A stretch of DNA of 54,342 nucleotides. Source: an uncultured Ruminococcus sp. (GTDB lineage: Bacteria; Bacillota; Clostridia; Monoglobales; Monoglobaceae). The position numbers and the translations under genes were made by a program. The stretch is from the NCBI GenBank assembly GCA_902766745.1, contig CACXES010000082.1:1-54342 (forward strand). Direction: 5' to 3'. A model generated the notes under the pieces. The model was not told the origin of the DNA and did not search any database. It was given only the letters and a program-made list of their open reading frames with translations. How positions within the stretch are numbered: position 1 is the first letter of the stretch; each line of letters begins with the position of its first letter. This document shows, piece by piece, positions 22,899-32,236 of the stretch.

Positions 22899-23933
22899 TT
22901 AGATCTCTGCGAAGTATTTGATTGTTCTAACCATCTGGCTGGTGTAGCTGTTCTCGTTGTCGTACCAAGAAACAACCTGAACCTCATAGAGGTCATCGGA
23001 AATCTGAGATACCATTGTCTGAGTTGCGTCAAACAGTGAACCGTACTTCATGCCGATAACGTCAGAGGATACGATAGGATCGGTGTTGTAACCGAAGGAC
23101 TCGGAAGCAGCAGCCTTCATTGCAGCGTTGATGCCGTCAACCGTAACGTCTGTGCCCTTAACAACAGCGGTCAGGATTGTGGTTGAGCCTGTGGGAACAG
23201 GAACACGCTGAGCGGAACCGATGAGCTTACCGTTGAGCTCGGGGATAACAAGGCCGATAGCCTTAGCAGCACCCGTTGAGTTAGGAACGATGTTTGCTGC
23301 ACCTGCTCTTGCACGTCTGAGGTCGCCCTTTCTGTGAGGACCGTCCAGAATCATCTGGTCGCCTGTGTAAGCGTGAATGGTCGACATGATACCGCTCTGG
23401 ATGGGAGCGTAATCGTTCAGAGCCTTAGCCATGGGAGCCAAGCAGTTTGTGGTACAGGATGCAGCGGAGATGATAGTATCATCAGCAGTGAGGGTATCCT
23501 CGTTTACGCTGTATACGATAGTCTTTAAATCCTTACCTGCGGGAGCGGAGATAACAACCTTCTTTGCTCCTGCATCGATGTGAGCCTGTGACTTCTCCTT
23601 TGAGCAGTAGAAGCCCGTGCACTCCAGAACAACGTCAACGCCGATCTCGCCCCAGGGGAGCTCTGCTGCGTTAGCCATTGCATAAATCTTTAAGGTCTTG
23701 CCGTCAACAGTGATTGTTCCTGCCTCATCATCAGCTTCAACAGTGTGAAGATTTTCGCCGATCTTGCCGCAGTAGCCGCCCTGTGCGGTATCATACTTTA
23801 ACAGGTCTGCGAGCATCGAGGGCTTTGTTAAATCGTTGATAGCAACAACCTCATAACCTTCTGCACCGAACATCTGACGGAAAGCCAGACGGCCGATACG
23901 ACCAAATCCATTAATAGCAACTTTTACTGACAT
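22899..23933 (-). CDS. gap: Glyceraldehyde-3-phosphate dehydrogenase, type I
   Basis: A 344-residue glycolytic enzyme that oxidises glyceraldehyde-3-phosphate with NAD+. NAD site [13 protein letters not shown] at the N-terminus; D34 in AINDLT indicates NAD+ preference; catalytic C160 in [12 protein letters not shown] and H187 in STIHAYTGD; phosphate site [17 protein letters not shown]. Strongly biased codon use marks high expression. AGGAGG lies just upstream. A single gene with its own promoter and terminator. Confidence 0.97.
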   Translation of the reverse strand: MSVKVAINGFGRIGRLAFRQMFGAEGYEVVAINDLTKPSMLADLLKYDTAQGGYCGKIGENLHTVEADDEAGTITVDGKTLKIYAMANAAELPWGEIGVDVVLECTGFYCSKEKSQAHIDAGAKKVVISAPAGKDLKTIVYSVNEDTLTADDTIISAASCTTNCLAPMAKALNDYAPIQSGIMSTIHAYTGDQMILDGPHRKGDLRRARAGAANIVPNSTGAAKAIGLVIPELNGKLIGSAQRVPVPTGSTTILTAVVKGTDVTVDGINAAMKAAASESFGYNTDPIVSSDVIGMKYGSLFDATQTMVSQISDDLYEVQVVSWYDNENSYTSQMVRTIKYFAEI

Positions 23934-24029
23934 AGTAAAAACCTCCTGAAATAAATGTATTATTTATTAATTATTTTTTGTATAATCGGCACAGTCTGTG
24001 AGTAACCTCATCAAACCCCACCAATATAT

Positions 24030-24058
24030 ATTTTAACTCATAATGCAAAAATATACAA
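24030..24058 (-). promoter_or_regulatory. Promoter of gap
   Basis: Minus-strand TTGTAT (24053-24058) and TAAAAT (24030-24035), spacer 17, with a leader of about 90 bases. Confidence 0.55.
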
Positions 24059-24143
24059 GTCTTTTTTTAAAAAAATTGTTAAAAGTTTAACTTTTATTTT
24101 TAAGTTTTATGTAACATATTAAATAATTATGGCTAAGCTTCAC

Positions 24144-24929
24144 CTAATTATCCTGAAGCTTCTGCAAAAATGCCCGAACCCTATCATTTTTCGGATTGCG
24201 GATAACCTCCTCCGGTGTACCCTGCTCAATCGCCACTCCGTCCGCCATAAACAGAATCTTGTCGCTTACGCTTTCGGCAAAGTCAATCTCGTGGGTCACG
24301 ATAATCATTGTTATCTTCTCTGCCGCCAAAGAGCGTATGACCTTAAGTATTTCTCCTGTCAGCTCCGGGTCCAGTGCCGATGTGGGCTCGTCAAAGAACA
24401 GCACTCTCGGCTTCAAGGCAAGCGCCCTGGCGATAGACACCCTCTGCTTCTGTCCGCCCGACAGCATACAGGGGTAGCAGTTAAGCTTGTCCGTCAGTCC
24501 TACACTGTCTATTATCGCCTTTGCATTTTTGTCGATTTCCTCGTACAGCTCGTGCCTGTGCGTCTTAAAATCCGGTTTCTCCCGCGCCAAAAGCCTCGGC
24601 GCAAGCGTAACGTTCTCCAAAACGCTGTACTGCGGAAACAGGTTAAAATCCTGAAAGACCAAGCCGAAATTCAACTGCTTTTTACGCATTTCCGCTGCGG
24701 ATATTTTCTTTTGATCCGCCGCATCAAGCAAAAGCTCTCCGTCCAGGAAAATTTTTCCGCTGTCGGCGGTTTCCAAAAAATTAATACAGCGGAGCATGGT
24801 TGTTTTTCCGCTTCCGGAGGAGCCTATCACCGAGAGAACCTCTCCCTCCTCCATTGAAAAATCCACGCCCTTTAATACATTGGTCTTTCCGAAGCTTTTT
24901 TTCAAGCCCCGAACCTCAAGTATACTCAT
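24144..24929 (-). CDS. Polar amino acid ABC transporter, ATP-binding protein
   Basis: A 261-residue ABC ATPase. Walker A GSSGSGKTT (36-44), Q-loop FGLVFQDFNLFPQ, signature CMLSGGQKQRVSIARALA, Walker B RVLFFDEPTSALDPE and switch VTHEIDFA are complete. Sequence style is GlnQ/TcyN-like (HAAT family). Third gene of a binding protein-permease-ATPase set on the minus strand, 114 bases after the permease. An 8-base inverted repeat (AAGCTTCA/TGAAGCTT) spans its stop codon. Confidence 0.93.
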   Translation of the reverse strand: MSILEVRGLKKSFGKTNVLKGVDFSMEEGEVLSVIGSSGSGKTTMLRCINFLETADSGKIFLDGELLLDAADQKKISAAEMRKKQLNFGLVFQDFNLFPQYSVLENVTLAPRLLAREKPDFKTHRHELYEEIDKNAKAIIDSVGLTDKLNCYPCMLSGGQKQRVSIARALALKPRVLFFDEPTSALDPELTGEILKVIRSLAAEKITMIIVTHEIDFAESVSDKILFMADGVAIEQGTPEEVIRNPKNDRVRAFLQKLQDN

Positions 24930-25043
24930 AATATCATTCCTCAGCCAAGGGACATCGCCCCGTCATTAGGCATTTCAGCCGTAAATTATGCATTGTCCGT
25001 CTACGGCATATATTTGCCGCTTAATTATACTTACTGCTCTTTA

Positions 25044-25757
25044 CTACTCAAAGTAGCTCAGCTTTCTCTCTATGTATCCGAACAAAAGCGTCAAAATTCC
25101 GCAGAACGCCAGATAGTAAACCCCGGTAAAGAACAGCGGCCAAATCTGGCCCTGAATCCCGTGGGAGCTTTTCATAAACGCACTGCCTGCCCATATTACC
25201 TCCTGAAGGGCGATAATACGCGCAAGAGAGGTATCCTTTACCAGGGTAATAATCTCGTTTGACATGGGCGGCACAATGCGCTTTACCATCTGTAGAAGGG
25301 TGACCTTAAAGAAAACCTGTTTCTTCGTCATGCCGAGAACCTGTCCCGCCTCCTGCTGACCTACCGGGACGCCCTGTATGCCGCCGCGGTATATCTCGGA
25401 AAAATAACAGGCATAGTTAAGGATAAATGCGATGCAGGCAGCGATAAATCTGCCCTGCTCGCCGCCGCCCCAGATATTCCGTCCGACAAGCCCCGGAAGG
25501 TAGTATATAATCATAAGCTGAAGCATGAGCGGCGAACCTCTCACTATCCATACCAAGACCCTCGTGATAAGGCTGATAGGCTTAAACTTCGCCATGGAGC
25601 CGAAGGAAATTATCAGCCCCAGCGGCAGTGCGCCGACGAGGGTAATCACAAACAGCTTCAGTGTTTGCAGAAAGCCCTCATTCAGTGCCGGAAATACAAT
25701 CGGAAACTGCTCGATAATTGTTCCGACCAAGTGTCTGATTGATTCAATAAACTGCAT
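25044..25757 (-). CDS. Polar amino acid ABC transporter, permease
   Basis: A 237-residue inner-membrane protein with about five helices of the HisM/GlnP type. FLQTLKLFVITLVGALPLGL opens the transmembrane part, RGSPLMLQLMIIYYLPGL is the conserved early loop, and QQEAGQVLGMTKKQVFFKVTLLQ is the EAA loop that touches the ATPase. Lies 67 bases after the binding-protein gene. The substrate is probably an amino acid; which one cannot be told. Confidence 0.92.
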   Translation of the reverse strand: MQFIESIRHLVGTIIEQFPIVFPALNEGFLQTLKLFVITLVGALPLGLIISFGSMAKFKPISLITRVLVWIVRGSPLMLQLMIIYYLPGLVGRNIWGGGEQGRFIAACIAFILNYACYFSEIYRGGIQGVPVGQQEAGQVLGMTKKQVFFKVTLLQMVKRIVPPMSNEIITLVKDTSLARIIALQEVIWAGSAFMKSSHGIQGQIWPLFFTGVYYLAFCGILTLLFGYIERKLSYFE

Positions 25758-25824
25758 AGCAAAACTTCACCCTTCAGTAGATTTCTAATTTAAAATCCGT
25801 TAATTTAACTGATTATTTAACTGA

Positions 25825-26652
25825 TTATTTAACCAATGCCGCCTGAACGCCGTACTTCTCCGCCGTCTTTTCAAGCTCGCCGTTTGCCTTTGCAGCTTCA
25901 AAAAATTCGTTAAGCTTCTCTGTGAGGTCCGAACCCTTTCTGAAGCCTACGCCGTATTCCTCGCTGTTCAGACCTACGGTGTAGGTCAGGCTCTCATAGC
26001 CGGTACCTTCGCCTACCATAGCCGCAGCCATAAGCGAATCGATGATTGCCGCATCACTCGTACCCGAGGCAACCTCCATAACAGCCGTTGCCTGATCCTT
26101 GACTGCGGTGTAATTAAAGCTGTTTTCCTTCGCCATATCCTCGCCGGCAGAGCCTTCCTCAACGGCAAAGCTCAATTCCTTACAGCTCTCTGCTGTCTTA
26201 TAGGAATCAGCCTTATCCACGGGAACAACAACTACCTGCTGGTTATTGCAGTACGCCTTTGTGCAGTCCATTGCCGAGGTAACCTCGGGGGTGAGGGTCA
26301 TACCGTTCCATACGCAGTCGATGGACTTTCCGTTAAGCTCAAGAACCTTGTTCGACCATTCTATTTCGACAAACTCCGCCTCAACGCCAAGGCTCTTCGC
26401 AAATGCTTTCGCCATGTCCGCATCAAAGCCTATCCAGTTTCCGTCCGCATCCTTGTAATCCATCGGCTCGAAATCCGTAATGCCTATAACAAGCTTGCCC
26501 TTTTCCTTAATATATTCAAGGTCGCTCTGCTCGGTCTTTGTCTCGGTTTCGGTTTTCGCCGTCTCGGTTTCGGTTTTCGCACCGCACGCCGCAAATGTAA
26601 GTGCCATTGCTCCGGCAAGCACGAGTGCTAAAAGCTTTTTCAGGTTTTTCAT
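25825..26652 (-). CDS. Polar amino acid ABC transporter, substrate-binding lipoprotein
   Basis: A 275-residue lipoprotein. The signal peptide MKNLKKLLALVLAGAMALTF ends in a lipobox with C23; a short repetitive Thr/Glu linker (TETETAKTETETKTE) tethers the domain. The solute-binding fold reads GKLVIGITDFEPMDYKDADG, GFDADMAKAFAKSLGVEAEF and DCVWNGMTLTPE, typical of family 3 amino-acid binders. Start 26652 follows AGAGGAG at eight bases. No sulfur operator was found upstream, so a cystine role is not supported. First gene of the transporter, just after the glycogen phosphorylase terminator. Confidence 0.92.
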   Translation of the reverse strand: MKNLKKLLALVLAGAMALTFAACGAKTETETAKTETETKTEQSDLEYIKEKGKLVIGITDFEPMDYKDADGNWIGFDADMAKAFAKSLGVEAEFVEIEWSNKVLELNGKSIDCVWNGMTLTPEVTSAMDCTKAYCNNQQVVVVPVDKADSYKTAESCKELSFAVEEGSAGEDMAKENSFNYTAVKDQATAVMEVASGTSDAAIIDSLMAAAMVGEGTGYESLTYTVGLNSEEYGVGFRKGSDLTEKLNEFFEAAKANGELEKTAEKYGVQAALVK

Positions 26653-26689
26653 TTTAAATTCTCCTCTTTCTGTTCGCATAAAATTATTT

Positions 26690-26719
26690 CTGCGCTCCCC
26701 TGCGAACCGGAGAGCGCAG
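26690..26719 (-). terminator. Hairpin after glycogen phosphorylase
   Basis: CTGCGCTCCCC and GGAGAGCGCAG arms (26690-26719), 26 bases past the glgP stop on the minus strand, followed by AAATAATTTT. The transporter genes lie downstream; no convincing separate promoter was seen for them, so partial read-through is possible. Confidence 0.5.
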
Positions 26720-26744
26720 ATGTATAATAAAATTAATTTTTTTC

Positions 26745-29198
26745 TTATCTTAAGTGCCAGATCTCACGATTGTAATCCTCTATCGACCGGTCACTGGAGA
26801 AAAATCCCGCCTTTGCGGTATTGATAACCGCCGAACGCAGCCATGCATCTCTGTCACGGTACTTCATTTTCACCTCGCCGTTCGCCTTGAGATACGACTC
26901 AAAGTCGGGCAGCAGCAAATAGTTATCCGCAAAGCCGTGATCGCCTATTACCAGCGACCTGTATATATCATAAAACAGGTTCTCGGAGTTAAACGTGCCG
27001 TCTATAAGTGTATCCACAACCCTCTTGATAACTTGGTTTGTGGCATACAGCTCAGAGCTGGGCGACTTTCCGCTTGCATATATATTCAGAACCTCCTGTG
27101 ACGACATTCCGAATATGAATATATTGTCATCGCCGACCTGCTCGCGTATCTCGACATTTGCGCCGTCCATGGTTCCGATGGTCAAAGCACCGTTTAGCAT
27201 AAGCTTCATGTTGCCCGTACCGGACGCCTCCTTGGAGGCGGTTGAAATCTGCTCGCTCAGGTCCGCAGCGGCAACGATTTTCTCCGCCGAGGACACGCTG
27301 TAATTCTCTATGAACACAACCTTCATTATATCCTTGACCCTCGGGTCGTTGTTTATCTTCCTCGCCACGTCGTTTATGAACTTGATTATAAGCTTCGCCA
27401 TATGATAGCCGGGTGCAGCCTTTGCGGCAAAGATAAAGGTTGTCGGACTGAGGTTTGCGTCCGGATGTCCGTCGATTATCTTCTGATAGCGGTAGATAAT
27501 ATGCATAGCTTTAAGAAGCTGACGCTTGTACTCGTGCAGACGCTTAATCTGAACATCGAACATCGAATCGGGATCTACCTCGACTCCGGTATTATTTAAA
27601 ATATAATCGGCAAGCCTTGCCTTGTTATCCCTCTTTATCTTTCCGAACTTATCACGGAACGCCGCATCATCCGCATACGGGGTCAGCTTGTCAAGCTCAC
27701 GGTAATCCTTCACCCAGCCGTCGCCTATTGCGCCGCAGATGAGGTCTGACAGGCTGCGGTTCGCCTTATATAACCATCTGCGGAAGGTAACGCCGTTTGT
27801 CACATTCTTGAACTTATACGGATATACGCTGTAGTAGTCCTTAAAGGTCTCCTTCTTCAGAATCTCGGTGTGCAGTGCCGCCACACCGTTTACGCTGTGA
27901 CATGCGGTAAGGCAGAGGTTTGCCATGCTGACCTGACCGTTCGCAATCGGTGCCATATATTCAACCTTGCCGTGATCCCCGGGGAATCTCTCGCAGAGGT
28001 ATTCCCTCTGACGGCGGTCAATCTCATGTATAATCTGTGCAACTCTCGGGAGCAGCGTATCAACCATTGCCATAGGCCACTTTTCGAGTGCCTCGCAGAG
28101 TATCGTGTGATTCGTATAAGCAAAGGTTCTGCCTACAATCTTCCACGCATCGTCCCAGCCGAGACCCTCCTCGTCCATGAGTATACGCATGAGCTCGGGA
28201 ATGGCTATGGTCGGATGAGTGTCGTTTATATGAATCTGAACATAGTCAGGCAGATCAAACACCGACAGATGCTTCTGCTTATGCTTTGAAATTATCCACT
28301 GTATTGTAGCGGAAACAAAGAAATATTGTTGCTTTAATCTCAAAAGCTTTCCCTCATAGTGATTATCCTCGGGATAGAGAATCTTGGAGATAACCTCCGC
28401 AAGCTCTTTGTTTTCAATTGCCTTGGCATAGTCGCCGCGGTTGAACTCGTTCATATCGATAACCTCGGGCGAGAGTGCCTTCCAAAGTCTGAGCGTATTG
28501 ACCGTCTCGGTGTTAAAGCCGGTGATCGGCATATCATACGGCTCTGCGATAACGGTGTTATAATCCACATGACGGAACTTGAGTCGTCCGTCCTCCATAT
28601 ATTCCTCGACCCTGCCGCCGAAGTGAACCTCCTTCATATCCTCGGGGCGCGCAATCTCCCATACGTTTCCGCTCTGAAGCCACGGGTCGGGCATCTCAAT
28701 CTGATAGCCGTCAACAATCTTCTGACGGAAAAGTCCGTATTCATAGCGGATTCCGCAGCCGAATGCCGGCAGCTCTAAATTTGTCAGAGAATCAAGGAAG
28801 CACGCGGCAAGTCTGCCAAGGCCGCCGTTTCCCAATCCTGCGTCATTCTCCTGCTCTTCTATATCTCCGAGGTCGATATTCATATCAGCGAGAGCGTCGC
28901 GGTACAAATCCGTCTCGGTCATATTCATAAGGTTATTACCCATTGCCCTGCCCATCAAAAACTCAAAGGACAGGTAGTAAAGCTCCTTACCGGGTGTTTT
29001 GTCGGCGGTCTGTCGATAGCTAACCCACTTTTCCATTATCTCATCTCTGATGGTAAAGGAAACCGCTGTATATATTTCACGTTTTGTCGCATTTTCTACC
29101 GTCTTGCCGAAATACCTGCGCACTTTTCCGGAAACTTCGTTTTTGATAAATTCCTTACGCGCATTATATTCGGCGGCACTGAGTGAACCCTTTTTCAT
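26745..29198 (-). CDS. glgP: Glycogen/starch (alpha-glucan) phosphorylase
   Basis: An 817-residue GT35 enzyme that splits alpha-1,4-glucan with phosphate to glucose-1-phosphate. Diagnostic parts are DAGLGNGGLGRLAACFLDSL near the N-terminus, RLHEYKRQLL, and the PLP-binding EASGTGNMKLMLNGALTIGT, whose lysine holds the cofactor. Full normal length. Start 29198 (MKKGSLSAAEYN) follows AAAGG at ten bases; a start at 29240 or 29207 is possible but lacks spacing. Read from a promoter at 29264-29292. No other glycogen genes are adjacent. Confidence 0.95.
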   Translation of the reverse strand: MKKGSLSAAEYNARKEFIKNEVSGKVRRYFGKTVENATKREIYTAVSFTIRDEIMEKWVSYRQTADKTPGKELYYLSFEFLMGRAMGNNLMNMTETDLYRDALADMNIDLGDIEEQENDAGLGNGGLGRLAACFLDSLTNLELPAFGCGIRYEYGLFRQKIVDGYQIEMPDPWLQSGNVWEIARPEDMKEVHFGGRVEEYMEDGRLKFRHVDYNTVIAEPYDMPITGFNTETVNTLRLWKALSPEVIDMNEFNRGDYAKAIENKELAEVISKILYPEDNHYEGKLLRLKQQYFFVSATIQWIISKHKQKHLSVFDLPDYVQIHINDTHPTIAIPELMRILMDEEGLGWDDAWKIVGRTFAYTNHTILCEALEKWPMAMVDTLLPRVAQIIHEIDRRQREYLCERFPGDHGKVEYMAPIANGQVSMANLCLTACHSVNGVAALHTEILKKETFKDYYSVYPYKFKNVTNGVTFRRWLYKANRSLSDLICGAIGDGWVKDYRELDKLTPYADDAAFRDKFGKIKRDNKARLADYILNNTGVEVDPDSMFDVQIKRLHEYKRQLLKAMHIIYRYQKIIDGHPDANLSPTTFIFAAKAAPGYHMAKLIIKFINDVARKINNDPRVKDIMKVVFIENYSVSSAEKIVAAADLSEQISTASKEASGTGNMKLMLNGALTIGTMDGANVEIREQVGDDNIFIFGMSSQEVLNIYASGKSPSSELYATNQVIKRVVDTLIDGTFNSENLFYDIYRSLVIGDHGFADNYLLLPDFESYLKANGEVKMKYRDRDAWLRSAVINTAKAGFFSSDRSIEDYNREIWHLR

Positions 29199-29263
29199 AG
29201 AAATCATACCTTTCTGAAAAATGTATACGGAAAAAGGCACCTGCCCTATAACCGTACCTTTTA

Positions 29264-29292
29264 ATTTTACAGCATTTTTCTCTTTTCTGCAA
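29264..29292 (-). promoter_or_regulatory. Promoter of glgP
   Basis: Minus-strand TTGCAG (29287-29292) and TAAAAT (29264-29269), spacer 17. Confidence 0.55.
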
Positions 29293-29366
29293 GCCTTTTT
29301 TGTATTTTTGGCTAAAATGACGGATAATATTTTAATTTAAAGAAAATTAACGTGCAATTCACAGCC

Positions 29367-29398
29367 GAAAAAACGGCATACCGATAAGGGTACGCCGT
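29367..29398 (-). terminator. Intrinsic terminator of the mecA-like gene
   Basis: On the minus strand ACGGCGTACC and GGTATGCCGT (one G-T pair) form a stem followed by TTTTTTC, 30 bases after the stop codon. Confidence 0.75.
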
Positions 29399-29427
29399 AT
29401 ATTCCATATTTAATTTTAAAACGGATA

Positions 29428-30063
29428 TCAGCCCGCCGGGCAGAAGTATTCGGTCAAGACAAGTATCGCATCATGCTTTATCATAAGCTCGCCGTATTCG
29501 TTTAGCCTGCCGTGCACGAACTGCCCATGCTCCATCTTATGCGCAAACTCCGGCAGAATCATATCCGCTTCCATAAGTGATACGGCATCGGACGGAGCCA
29601 GATAGAGATAAAACATATCCTCCAGCTTATACAGGCTGCTGTCTCCGACATAAACGGCGCAAAGCTCCCGTGCTGCGGCACAAACGGCATCAAAATCCGA
29701 AAAACGGTAAATCAGCTTAAGCTGCTTTTTCCGCACCGTCACAGCCGACGGGATTTCGTTTCTGCGGATAACACCTCTGTACGAGCAGTTGTTCACCGCC
29801 TCCTCCAGTTCACCCTCGGAGCAGACCTTGGTAATCAACATACCTATTCCGTCGGTGTAGGACGGAATTGTTTCGACAAACAGCTTTGCCCCGTCTATGT
29901 AAAAATCCGCACTCTCCTCGGCGATGCGTATTGCCATTCTGAACATACGCTGAACCTCCGGGGTATTGCGAGCCAGCATAGAGCTGTCTATATTCAGCTC
30001 CTTCGCCTCCGTACTGTCTATCAAAACCTTTATTTTATTTTCGCTTATTTTTTCGACTCTCAT
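29428..30063 (-). CDS. mecA: MecA-family adaptor protein
   Basis: A 211-residue protein with the MecA two-domain plan: an N-terminal part starting MRVEKISENKIKVLIDSTEA and a C-terminal domain that ends GRLNEYGELMIKHDAILVL, matching the RLEEYGKLIISEHAL of Bacillus MecA. MecA delivers substrates to the ClpC ATPase for degradation by ClpCP. The acidic linker of the Bacillus protein is shortened. Single gene with its own promoter and terminator. Confidence 0.85.
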   Translation of the reverse strand: MRVEKISENKIKVLIDSTEAKELNIDSSMLARNTPEVQRMFRMAIRIAEESADFYIDGAKLFVETIPSYTDGIGMLITKVCSEGELEEAVNNCSYRGVIRRNEIPSAVTVRKKQLKLIYRFSDFDAVCAAARELCAVYVGDSSLYKLEDMFYLYLAPSDAVSLMEADMILPEFAHKMEHGQFVHGRLNEYGELMIKHDAILVLTEYFCPAG

Positions 30064-30177
30064 ACCGATCCCCCATTGAAATTTATATTGCCGATTCGGT
30101 CGGTCTTACACTTAAATCATATGTGTAAATGCTGTCCGTTATTCTATTCGCAGAGCCGCTTATACTGCGATACATTT

Positions 30178-30205
30178 ATTATATCAATAAAAATTTTAAT
30201 TTCAA
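30178..30205 (-). promoter_or_regulatory. Promoter of the mecA-like gene
   Basis: Minus-strand TTGAAA (30200-30205) and TATAAT (30178-30183), spacer 16, leader about 110 bases. Confidence 0.6.
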
Positions 30206-30360
30206 TGCCAAATTGTCCGAAATCGCAAATTGTAATTTGAGTGTAAATATTCTGAAAACTTTGTAATGTTTATGAAATACAAAATTGAAAATAGGCGGAA
30301 AAACCACCGCAGACTCATCCCCATATCCCCGTTGGTGAAGGCTGAACCTCCGCACATAAC

Positions 30361-30402
30361 AAAAAAGTGCGGGACTCCGAGAATTTCTCGAAGCCGCCGC
30401 AC
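30361..30402 (-). terminator. Intrinsic terminator of the flavodiiron gene
   Basis: Minus-strand GTGCGG (30397-30402) and CCGCAC (30367-30372) with an inner CTTCGAGAA/TTCTCGGAG stem, followed by TTTTTT, 19 bases after the stop. Confidence 0.75.
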
Positions 30403-30420
30403 CGTATCATTTTGTCTTTA

Positions 30421-32211
30421 TTATCCTATCGGTTCAAAATCTGCCGCACCGTGCTTGCAAAGGGGACAGATAAAGTCCTCGGGAAGCTCGTCGCCCTCGT
30501 AGACATATCCGCATATCTTGCAGACAAAGCCCTTCTTGCCCTCCGTCTGCGGCTTAGGCTTAACCTCGTTCTGATAATAGGTATAGGTCATGGTCTCCGC
30601 ATCGGAGATTACGCGCGCCTCGGTGATGCTGCATATAAACATCCCGTGAGTGCCGAGATCCACATAATCCTCCACCTTAAGCGACAGGAAGGAGTTTATA
30701 TATCTGGGCAGGAACGCCAGTCCGTTATCGGAGCGGAGCGGAGCAAAATCCTTGAACTTATCCGTATTTCTTCCGCTTTGGAAGCCAAAGTTCTCAAACA
30801 CGCTGAACGGCGCATCCTGGGACAGGCAGTTGATATTCATGATACCCGTCTGACGGATAACATGATGAGAATAGTTTTCTTTATTTATAACAACGGCAAT
30901 GCGGTTGGGGGTGTTCGTAACCTGCGTAACCGTGTTCACAATAAGGCCGTTATCCTTGGTACCGTCGTTGGAGGTCACCACATACAGACCGTAGCCGATG
31001 TTAAAGAGTGCGGTCAGGTCATTCTTATCTGCGGCGTTGCTGTCCTGTGCAATATAGCTTTTGCAAAGCTCGTCAGCCATGGCGTCAAGCTGACCGATGC
31101 TCTCCTCGGATAAGGCGGACTTAATATGAACCGTGCTGTCAGTGTACTTTATATTACTGCAGCCGTCAAGCATATTGCGCATTGTCTTTGCCGCAAGAGG
31201 TGCCCAGCTTCCGTTCTCGATAAGACCGATAGTGCGGTTCTTATAGCCTCTCTCGGTCAGATGGCAGATGAAATCACGCATAAACGGGAATATATCCGCA
31301 TTGTAGGTAGTAGTAGCGAGAACTAAGGCTTCATAGCGGAACGCATCCTCTACCGCCTCGGCTATGTCACAGCGCGCCAAATCATACACCGTCACCTTGG
31401 GGCAGCCCTTTGAGCGGAGCTTATCCGCAAGCATCTCTACCGCACGCTTGGTATTTCCGTAAACCGAGGTGTAGGCGATAACAACGCCGTCACTCTCCGG
31501 CTCATAGGCTGACCAGGTGTTGTAAAGGCCGATATAGTAGCCGAGGTTTTCTTTTAAAACCGGGCCGTGCAGAGGGCAGATAATCTCGATATCCAGCCCC
31601 GCCGCCTTCTTCAGCAGAGCCTGAACCTGAGTGCCGTACTTGCCCACTATTCCGAAGTAGTAGCGTCTTGCCTCGCACGCCCAATCCTCATCGGCATCGG
31701 TGGTGCCGAATTTTCCGAAGCCGTCCGCAGAGAACAGAACCTTATCACAGCTGTCATAGGAAACGACAACCTCCGGCCAGTGAACCATCGGTGCGGTAAC
31801 AAAGGTCAGCGTATGCTTGCCGAGGCTCAGAGTGTCACCCTCGCCGACTACTATCTGCTTGTCCTCAAAGTCCGTGCCGAAGAAGTTTTTCATCATGGCA
31901 AACGCCTTTGCGGAGGCAACGATTTTCGCCTCGGGATACACCTTCGCAAAATTCGCAATATTTGCCGAATGGTCGGGTTCCATATGATGAACCACCAAAT
32001 AGTCGGGCTTTCTGCCGGCCAGTGCGTTCTGGATATTGTCAAGCCACTCATGAGTAAAGTGTATATCCACTGTGTCCATAACGGCGATTTTCTCGTCTAT
32101 GATCGCATATGAATTATACGCCATTCCCTTTTCAACCATGTACTGACCCTCAAACAGGTCAATGTCATAATCGTTTACACCTACGTACTTAATGTCCTTT
32201 GTAATTTCCAT
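30421..32211 (-). CDS. Four-module flavodiiron protein (diiron, flavodoxin, flavin reductase, rubredoxin)
   Basis: A 596-residue enzyme that reduces O2 to water and/or NO to N2O. Residues 1-235 are the beta-lactamase-like diiron domain with ligands H76, E78, D80 and H81 (HHMEPDHSAN), H144, D163 and H215. Residues 242-385 are flavodoxin (AYTSVYGNTKRAVEML). About 400-545 is an FMN-binding flavin reductase domain (NRIAVVINKENYSHHVI). Residues 559-596 are rubredoxin with C564, C567, C582 and C585. In Moorella the last two modules form a separate protein, Hrb, encoded next to FprA; here all are one chain. It starts 25 bases after the beta-phosphoglucomutase gene. Confidence 0.93.
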   Translation of the reverse strand: MEITKDIKYVGVNDYDIDLFEGQYMVEKGMAYNSYAIIDEKIAVMDTVDIHFTHEWLDNIQNALAGRKPDYLVVHHMEPDHSANIANFAKVYPEAKIVASAKAFAMMKNFFGTDFEDKQIVVGEGDTLSLGKHTLTFVTAPMVHWPEVVVSYDSCDKVLFSADGFGKFGTTDADEDWACEARRYYFGIVGKYGTQVQALLKKAAGLDIEIICPLHGPVLKENLGYYIGLYNTWSAYEPESDGVVIAYTSVYGNTKRAVEMLADKLRSKGCPKVTVYDLARCDIAEAVEDAFRYEALVLATTTYNADIFPFMRDFICHLTERGYKNRTIGLIENGSWAPLAAKTMRNMLDGCSNIKYTDSTVHIKSALSEESIGQLDAMADELCKSYIAQDSNAADKNDLTALFNIGYGLYVVTSNDGTKDNGLIVNTVTQVTNTPNRIAVVINKENYSHHVIRQTGIMNINCLSQDAPFSVFENFGFQSGRNTDKFKDFAPLRSDNGLAFLPRYINSFLSLKVEDYVDLGTHGMFICSITEARVISDAETMTYTYYQNEVKPKPQTEGKKGFVCKICGYVYEGDELPEDFICPLCKHGAADFEPIG

Positions 32212-32236
32212 TTCTGTATTTCACTCCTTAAAATTA

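Larger units (their letters stand above)
30064..30420. other. Intergenic region between mecA and the flavodiiron gene
   Basis: This 357-base gap contains the mecA leader (with a TTACAC/GTGTAA hairpin near 30107-30129), the mecA promoter (30178-30205), about 150 AT-rich bases without features that I recognise, and the flavodiiron terminator (30361-30402). Confidence 0.5.

Noticed and set aside
24930-25043. Possible small gene in the gap between permease and ATPase
   Set aside because: Short frames here have no ribosome binding site or recognisable sequence; a weak GCCGTA/TACGGC hairpin is the only structure seen.
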